Assembly (NCBI RefSeq): GCF_024753135.1
Contig: NZ_JANUGP010000030.1
Location: 22,470 to 86,469 of the forward strand
Length of the DNA: 64,000 bases
Direction: 5' to 3'
Origin: Streptomyces pyxinicus
GTDB taxonomy: Bacteria; Actinomycetota; Actinomycetes; Streptomycetales; Streptomycetaceae
The notes under the pieces are model-generated. The model made no database searches, was not told the DNA's origin, and worked only from the letters and a program-made list of their open reading frames with translations. Shown here in pieces: positions 59,002-64,000 of the stretch. Positions within the stretch are counted from its first letter, which is position 1. Each line of letters starts with the position of its first letter. The translations under genes were made by a program, and so were the position numbers.

Positions 59002-60535
59002 GGGGGGCCTCCTTCGCGGTGGTGTCGTGAGTACCGGTGTTGCCGGCCGGGTGGGAGACGGCGAGCGCCATGACGGCGTCCTGGGTGGCCTGTTCACCGC
59101 TGAGTTCCCCGGCGATCCGCCCCTGGGCCATCACCAGGACCCGGTCGCTCATGCCGAGCACCTCCGGCAGATCGCTGGAGATCATCAGGACGGCGGCTCC
59201 GGCGGCCGTCAGCTCGTTGATCAGCTGGTAGATCTCGACCTTGGCGCCGACGTCGATACCGCGCGTCGGCTCGTCGAGGATCAGCACCTTGGTGTCGGCC
59301 AGCAGCCACTTGCCGATGACGACCTTCTGCTGGTTGCCGCCGGACAGGGTGCGCACCTGCTGCCCGAGCCCGGCCATCCGCACGCCGAGCTGCTTCGCGA
59401 TCCGCTCGGCCGCGGTGTGCTGCGCCTTCCGGTCGACCAGCCCGCCCCGGGTGGCCGACCGCATGGTCACCAGCCCCAGGTTCTCCTCGACGGAGGCGTC
59501 GAGGACCAGCCCCTGCCCCTTGCGGTCCTCGGGCACGAGCCCGATACCGGCGGCCATCGCCGCGTTCACGTCGTGCCGCCGCAGCCCGCTGCCGGCGACG
59601 TGCACGCTCCCGCCGTCGTACGGGTCCGCGCCGAACACGGCCCGCACCACCTCGGTACGGCCCGCGCCGACCAGCCCCGCGATGCCGACGACCTCACCGG
59701 CGTGCACCTGGAAGCTCACGTCGTGGAAGACGCCGTCACGGGTCAGGCCCTCGACGGCGAGCAGCGCGGCGCCCTGCTCGGCCCGCCGCCTCGGGTACTG
59801 CTGCTCGATCGAGCGTCCCACCATCAGCCGGACCAGCTCGTCCTCCGGGGTGGTGGCCGGGACCTGCCCCACACTCCGGCCGTCCCGGATCACGGTGACC
59901 CGGTCGCCCAGGGCGGCGATCTCGTCCAGGTGGTGGGTGATGAACACGATCCCGACGCCGTCCTCGCGCAGCCGCCGCACGATCGCGAACAGCTTCTCGA
60001 CCTCCTCGGAGGTGAGCACGGCGGTCGGCTCGTCCATGATGAGCACCCGCGCGTCCAGGCTGAGCGCCTTGGCGATCTCCACCATCTGGAGCCGCGCGAT
60101 GCCGAGTTCCCGCACCCGCGTCCAGGGCGAGACACTGACCCCCACCCGCTCCAGCAGGACCGCGGCGTCGGCCTCCATCCGCTTGCGGTCGATCATCCCG
60201 AACCGGCGCGGCTGCCGCCCCAGGAAGATGTTCTCGGCCACCGTCAGATCGGGGACCAGGTTGAACTCCTGGTAGATGGTGGCGATCCCGAGCCGTTCGG
60301 CGTCCTGCGCGCCATGGATGCGCACTTCCTCGCCGTCGGCCAGGATCCGCCCGGCGTCGGGGGTGTAGGCACCGGAGAGCATCTTGATCAGCGTGCTCTT
60401 GCCGGCACCGTTCTCACCGAGCAGCACGTGCACCTCGCCGCGGCGCAGGTCGAAGTCGACAGCGTCGAGCGCGACCACGCCGGGGAAGGTCTTGCGGATG
60501 CCCTCGATGCGCAGCAACTCGTCGGGGTTGCTCAC
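58991..60535 (-). CDS. rbsA: Ribose ABC transporter ATP-binding protein
   Basis: This 514-residue double-NBD sugar ATPase has GENGAGKSTLIKMLSG as Walker A of the first half and VLIMDEPTAVLT as its Walker B. The second half has a degenerate Walker A (GLVGAGRTEVVRAVFG), then LSGGNQQKVVIGKWL and VLILDEPTRGIDVGAK. This asymmetry is normal for the RbsA/MglA class. It powers the fused RbsCB permease. The GTG start overlaps the rbsR stop by four bases, so repressor and transporter are co-translated from one mRNA. Confidence 0.95.
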   Translation of the reverse strand: MSNPDELLRIEGIRKTFPGVVALDAVDFDLRRGEVHVLLGENGAGKSTLIKMLSGAYTPDAGRILADGEEVRIHGAQDAERLGIATIYQEFNLVPDLTVAENIFLGRQPRRFGMIDRKRMEADAAVLLERVGVSVSPWTRVRELGIARLQMVEIAKALSLDARVLIMDEPTAVLTSEEVEKLFAIVRRLREDGVGIVFITHHLDEIAALGDRVTVIRDGRSVGQVPATTPEDELVRLMVGRSIEQQYPRRRAEQGAALLAVEGLTRDGVFHDVSFQVHAGEVVGIAGLVGAGRTEVVRAVFGADPYDGGSVHVAGSGLRRHDVNAAMAAGIGLVPEDRKGQGLVLDASVEENLGLVTMRSATRGGLVDRKAQHTAAERIAKQLGVRMAGLGQQVRTLSGGNQQKVVIGKWLLADTKVLILDEPTRGIDVGAKVEIYQLINELTAAGAAVLMISSDLPEVLGMSDRVLVMAQGRIAGELSGEQATQDAVMALAVSHPAGNTGTHDTTAKEAPRGH

Positions 60536-61623
60536 GACGCACTCCTCTGCACTGACGTGCTCCTTTGCACTGGGGAGGGGGACTGGGCGGCGGGCTCTTC
60601 AAGGGCCATGGGCGCCGGCACTGCTGGCCGGCCGGCCTCCCCGCACGAGCGGCGTACGACCAGCCGGGCGGCCAGCGTCACGGAGGCGGGGGTCCGCCCC
60701 TCGATCCGGTCCACCAGGGCCCGTACGGCGGCCCGGCCCAGCTCGCCGGTGGGCTGGGCGATCGCGGTGACCGGCGGATCGGTGTGCACGAACCAGGGGA
60801 TGTCGTCGAACGCGGCCAGCGCCAGGTCCTCCGGAACCCGCAGCCCACGGGCCCGTACGGCGTCCAGCGCGCCGAGCGCCATGAGGTTGTCGGCCGCGAA
60901 CACGACCTCCGGCGGCTCGGGCAGGTCGAGGAACCCCTCGGTCACCCGGCGCCCGCTGGCGGCCTGGAAGTCGCCCTGCCCGATGTAGGCGTCCGGGAGC
61001 GGGATGCCGTGCTCGGCGAGGGCGGCGCGGAAGGCCTCGACGCGCTCGCTGCCGGTGGTGGTGGCAGCGGGCCCGGCGATGATCGCCAGCCGGCGGTGCC
61101 CGAGCCGGCACAGGTGTGCCACCAGGTCCCGTACCGCCGCGCTGCCGTCGGAGCGCACCACGGGCACGTCGACGCCCGGGATCCACCGGTCCACGAACAC
61201 CATCGGGGTGCCGGCGCGCACGGCGTCCAGCATCAGCGGGGAGCCGCCGTCGGTGGGGGAGACGAGGAGTCCGTCGATACGGCGGTCCAGCAGGTTCCGG
61301 ACATGGTGGTCCTGGAGGTCGGGCCGCTCGTCGGCGTTGCCGATGATCACGCTGTAGCCGAGCGCGCGGGCCTCTTCCTCCACGGCCCGCGCCAGCTCGG
61401 TGAAGTAGGGATTCAGCACGTCGCTGATGACCAGGCCGAGGGTGTGGGTCTGGTCGGTGCGCAGCGAGCGGGCGACGGCGTTCGGCCGGTACTCCAGCGC
61501 CTCGACGGCGGCCAGCACCCGGGCACGGGCGTCGGCACTGACCGAGGGGTGCGCGTTCAGCACCCGCGACACCGTGGCGACGGAGACCCCCGCCGCTGCG
61601 GCGACGTCCTTGATACTCGCCAT
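60532..61623 (-). CDS. rbsR: LacI-family ribose operon repressor
   Basis: The 363-residue repressor starts MASIKDVAAAAGVSVATVSR with a hinge YRPNAVARSLRT and an effector domain that includes GLVISDVLNPYFTELARAVE, VDRWIPGVDVPVVRSDGSAA and LAAFDDIPWFVHTDPPVTAI. The C-terminal 25 residues (SPSPVQRSTSVQRSAS end) are a Ser/Gln repeat-like tail beyond the fold. It is first in the rbs operon and has two identical operators 39-85 bp upstream, so it should repress its own operon until ribose is present. The ATG follows AAGGAGG. Confidence 0.93.
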   Translation of the reverse strand: MASIKDVAAAAGVSVATVSRVLNAHPSVSADARARVLAAVEALEYRPNAVARSLRTDQTHTLGLVISDVLNPYFTELARAVEEEARALGYSVIIGNADERPDLQDHHVRNLLDRRIDGLLVSPTDGGSPLMLDAVRAGTPMVFVDRWIPGVDVPVVRSDGSAAVRDLVAHLCRLGHRRLAIIAGPAATTTGSERVEAFRAALAEHGIPLPDAYIGQGDFQAASGRRVTEGFLDLPEPPEVVFAADNLMALGALDAVRARGLRVPEDLALAAFDDIPWFVHTDPPVTAIAQPTGELGRAAVRALVDRIEGRTPASVTLAARLVVRRSCGEAGRPAVPAPMALEEPAAQSPSPVQRSTSVQRSAS

Positions 61624-61661
61624 CGCCGGCTCACCTCCTTGTGAGACGCGTAGAAGACGCA

Positions 61662-61708
61662 TGGAATCGATTACATCCGTGACGTAGGAAGGATTGGAAT
61701 CGATTACA
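61662..61708. promoter_or_regulatory. Two identical RbsR-type operators
   Basis: TGGAATCGATTACA occurs twice, at 61662-61675 and 61695-61708. It is a near-palindrome (TGTAATCGATTACA with one mismatch) with the central CG of LacI-family sites. Centre-to-centre spacing is 33 bp, close to three helical turns, which favours cooperative binding on one DNA face. They lie between the rbsR start and the divergent transferase-like gene. Confidence 0.88.
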
Positions 61709-61896
61709 CAGGGGTGGGGCAAGGGGGTGGGGGTGGCCGAAACCCAATCGTGACGTGGCCGAGTGGGGGTGGGTGCGGGGGCCGCGCACCGGCCCCCGGG
61801 CCTGCTGGGTACGTTCGCTGTGTACGTTGGCGACGGCATCGCGCGACACACCGGGGCGCCGACCACGCACCCGGCATCACGGGGGGACAAGCTGGC

Positions 61897-63108
61897 ATGG
61901 CACGTGTAGCCGTCATCACCGCACCGAACATCGGCTACCGCAACACCGGGATGCTGACCGTCGACCTGGCCTTCGACTCGCTACGGCGACGCATGGCCAC
62001 GGCGGTCGAACCGACCTGGTACACCCTCCACCCACCGGAGACGGTGCCGCTGCGCCCGTACATACACCCCACCGACCTCCCTTTCCGCTTCCGCCCCCTG
62101 GCCCCCCACCTCGCCGAGCTGGACGATCACGACGCGGTCGTCTTCTGGGGCGACTTCCTGCACACGCGGCACTACCTGGCGCAGGACGCGACGAACCGCC
62201 TGCTCGACTTCGGCATGGCGGAGGACCGCGACGGGGCCCGCGCGCTGCTGGAGCGCACCCTGCTCCTGGCGGACCAGCCGGAATCGCTCCTCTCCCGGAC
62301 CCTCAGCTATGGCGGAACGATCCTGCACAACACGCAGTCCGACTACGAGGACAAGCAGTACGGCCCGCTCTTCACCCGCCTCATGACCCGCAGCCACCGC
62401 GTCTGGATGCGCGACCCGCTCTCCGCGGCGAAGCTGGCCCACCTGCGGGGCGACTTCACCACACCCCACTTCGCCTCGGACGCCGCCCTGCTGAACCACC
62501 CGGCCGACCTGAACCGCCTCCCGGCGACGGAGTGGTCCCGGGAGATGCCGGACGACGGCGCGATCGGGGTCTTCCTCGGCGCCCGCACGGAGATCCCCGA
62601 GTGGCTGCCGGCCTTCTGCCGGGCCCTGTCCGACCGCCTGGGGGCACCCCTCGCATGGCTGCCCTGGTTCGACCGCGAGATCCCCGCCGACTTCGGCCCG
62701 GTCGCCCGGCGCCCCGGCACCCCCACCGCGGGAGACCTGCTCCAGTCCCTCTCCCGGTACCGGCTGGTGATCACGGACACCTACCACCTCTGTGTCAACG
62801 CCTGGGGCGCCGGTACGCCGGTGGTCTGCGTGGGCGCCCCGCAGCCGGCACCGACCACCGACGACGACTACCTGACACTGAGCGACCTGAAGAAGCACGT
62901 GTTCCATCTGGCCTACGACGCGACGGACTTCTACCTGTCGACGCGGCCGGACACGCCCGAGGCCCACGAGCGCCGGGCGGCCGGCATCGTACGGCTGGTG
63001 ACGGGCGGCGCGGCGGACGCGGTAGGCGCCCGAACCCGCCGTCACGCGTCCGCGTCGGAGGCGGCCTTCACGGGGGCGCTGACCTCGCTGCTGACCGGCA
63101 CGGGATGA
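61897..63108 (+). CDS. Polysaccharide pyruvyl transferase family protein
   Basis: The 403-residue cytosolic protein begins RVAVITAPNIGYRNTGMLTV and shows the PF04230 pattern: AVVFWGDFLHTRHYLAQDAT, FTRLMTRSHRVWMRDPLSAA, and a C-terminal LSRYRLVITDTYHLCVNAWG-AGTPVV box that binds the donor. Family members add pyruvate to sugar polymers, or act as glycosyltransferase-like enzymes. No exopolysaccharide or teichoic acid genes are adjacent, so its acceptor is unknown. GGGGGGA precedes the ATG by about nine bases. It is divergent from the rbs operon. Confidence 0.8.
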   Translation: MARVAVITAPNIGYRNTGMLTVDLAFDSLRRRMATAVEPTWYTLHPPETVPLRPYIHPTDLPFRFRPLAPHLAELDDHDAVVFWGDFLHTRHYLAQDATNRLLDFGMAEDRDGARALLERTLLLADQPESLLSRTLSYGGTILHNTQSDYEDKQYGPLFTRLMTRSHRVWMRDPLSAAKLAHLRGDFTTPHFASDAALLNHPADLNRLPATEWSREMPDDGAIGVFLGARTEIPEWLPAFCRALSDRLGAPLAWLPWFDREIPADFGPVARRPGTPTAGDLLQSLSRYRLVITDTYHLCVNAWGAGTPVVCVGAPQPAPTTDDDYLTLSDLKKHVFHLAYDATDFYLSTRPDTPEAHERRAAGIVRLVTGGAADAVGARTRRHASASEAAFTGALTSLLTGTG

Positions 63109-63165
63109 GGCGTGCGGGAACCGTCGGGCCGCTCCGCCTTCCGGACCGGCCCGACGGCTACCGGC

Positions 63166-64000
63166 TCACGCCTCGGTGAACAACTCGGCGGCGTCGGTGG
63201 CGTGTACGGCTCGCTGGGCCCAGACTTCGAGCTGGCCGAGGTCGGTGCAGGCCTCGACGCGCTCGCGGGCGTCGTCGGGAACCGGGATACCGCGCCACTC
63301 CAGGATGCGAAGGGTCATCTCCCGCCGATCCTCGATACGCCCTTGTTCAACTCCCTGTTCGCGTCCTTCTTCGCGTACCTGTTCGGCGAGTGGGTGTCGC
63401 CAGAAGTACTGGATGGCCGTCATGAGGTCCCTCCACATGTGCTTGGCCTGGGGGTCTGTCAGGCAGGAGTCGATGAACTGCACGAAGACTGCGGCGGTGT
63501 CGGTGTCGATGGTCCGCAGGGCGGCTGCCAGGGATTCCAGTATGGCGGGAGCCTGGGGGCCGCGTCCGTGTGTCATGGCCGAGAGCACCGCGAGGGGTAC
63601 GTCGCGTTCGGCCTGGCGTTCATCCGTGATGACGGGGACGTTGTCGGGGCCGAGGACGAGGGGGCGTACGGTCAGCGAGTGCCAGTCCCGGAACCCGAAG
63701 CGGATGGGGCGGGAGGCCCATGCGGCGGTCTTGCTGCTCTGGGTGATGACGATGAGCACCGGCTCGCAGCGGTACTTCTCATAGAGGTAGGAGAGGTAGT
63801 ACGGCCAGCTGCCGCGTTTCCTCTCGTCGACCTTTCCCTGGGATTCCACGACGAGGAGGTAGGTGCCTTCGTCCGTCTCCGCGCGCAGCAGGGTGTCCAC
63901 GCGGCGTTCGACGGGTTCGATCTCGGTGAGGTCCACGTTCAGGGCCGCGATCTCACGGGGTTCGGGGAAGGGCACGTGCAGCACCCTCTGTAACGCGCGG
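63166..64000 (-). CDS. PD-(D/E)XK nuclease-like (Rpn/transposase-like) protein, N-terminus outside window
   Basis: The frame is open to the window edge, so the start lies outside. Visible residues include NVDLTEIEPVERRVDTLLRA and TYLLVVESQGKVDERKRGSW, which place Asp and Glu-x-Gln in the PD-(D/E)XK pattern of Rpn-type or transposase-like nucleases, a large Streptomyces family of unknown role. The C-terminal half is a charged helix (EQVREEGREQGVEQGRIEDR) that could form a coiled coil, followed by a small helical domain. A GTG at 63984 could serve as a start, but the family normally has about 30 more residues. A TTA codon (63991-63993) is in frame just upstream. Confidence 0.6.
   Translation of the reverse strand, partial: RALQRVLHVPFPEPREIAALNVDLTEIEPVERRVDTLLRAETDEGTYLLVVESQGKVDERKRGSWPYYLSYLYEKYRCEPVLIVITQSSKTAAWASRPIRFGFRDWHSLTVRPLVLGPDNVPVITDERQAERDVPLAVLSAMTHGRGPQAPAILESLAAALRTIDTDTAAVFVQFIDSCLTDPQAKHMWRDLMTAIQYFWRHPLAEQVREEGREQGVEQGRIEDRREMTLRILEWRGIPVPDDARERVEACTDLGQLEVWAQRAVHATDAAELFTEA

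Overview
The window is high-GC actinobacterial DNA and almost certainly a Streptomyces chromosome arm or core segment. Supporting signs are strong third-position GC, many GTG starts with purine-rich ribosome binding sites, Tat and Sec signal peptides on many exoenzymes, and the order cebE/cebR - tRNA-His - orn - adpA - glmS - hexosaminidase - siderophore-binding protein, which is the familiar Streptomyces order. adpA carries the expected in-frame TTA (bldA-dependent) codon. No secondary-metabolite cluster, CRISPR array or intact insertion sequence is visible.

Layout. 0-1.7 kb: divergent cebE (partial) and cebR with a perfect CebR box. 1.7-4.9 kb: an accessory stretch between cebR and tRNA-His, made of a TetR/MFS efflux pair, a DUF6087 gene and a regulator fragment; a 45-bp imperfect copy of the tRNA-His 3' end lies 939 bp from the real tRNA. 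5-10.7 kb: orn, adpA, a small membrane protein, a universal stress protein and glmS. 11-15.6 kb: a Tat-exported phosphoesterase, a GH20 hexosaminidase and an iron-box-controlled siderophore-binding lipoprotein; the desferrioxamine genes usually found between the last two are absent. 15.7-24.9 kb: a leucine/isovalerate-type operon (acyl-CoA dehydrogenase, HMG-CoA lyase, biotin-dependent carboxylase alpha and beta subunits) with a divergent TetR regulator and twin operators, then a Uma2 protein, a second acyl-CoA dehydrogenase and a TesB thioesterase. 25-33.2 kb: a Gly/His-rich secreted protein, a phosphatase, a PucR regulator divergent from a sodium/solute symporter - agmatinase-family - ThDP-enzyme operon that may serve arginine or guanidino-compound breakdown, and an HTH-less UTRA protein. 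33.3-49.5 kb: mostly secreted proteins (two paralogous beta-lactamase-fold proteins around an M4 protease, a phytase-like esterase, an S37 peptidase, a GH3 N-acetylglucosaminidase, a phospholipase C) and a fused ABC exporter.

49.5-54.5 kb: a LacI regulator whose 3' end is repeated in tandem (four roughly 176-bp units), divergent from a tightly coupled three-gene operon (Gfo/Idh oxidoreductase, DUF993 aldolase-like, sugar epimerase-like). 54.5-55.6 kb: a region poor in genes, with hairpins, a 39-residue protein and a 16-bp palindrome. 55.6-61.7 kb: a complete ribose operon rbsR-rbsA-rbsCB-rbsK-rbsD, in which permease and binding protein are one fused polypeptide, governed by two identical RbsR-type operators. 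61.9-64 kb: a polysaccharide pyruvyl transferase family protein and a 5'-truncated nuclease-like protein.

The genes together describe a soil saprophyte locus: cellulose and chitin sensing and use (ceb, GH20, GH3, glmS), developmental control (adpA), branched-chain acid and guanidino-compound catabolism, pentose uptake, and a battery of exoenzymes. All assignments come from reading the sequence and remembered family features; no database search was run.
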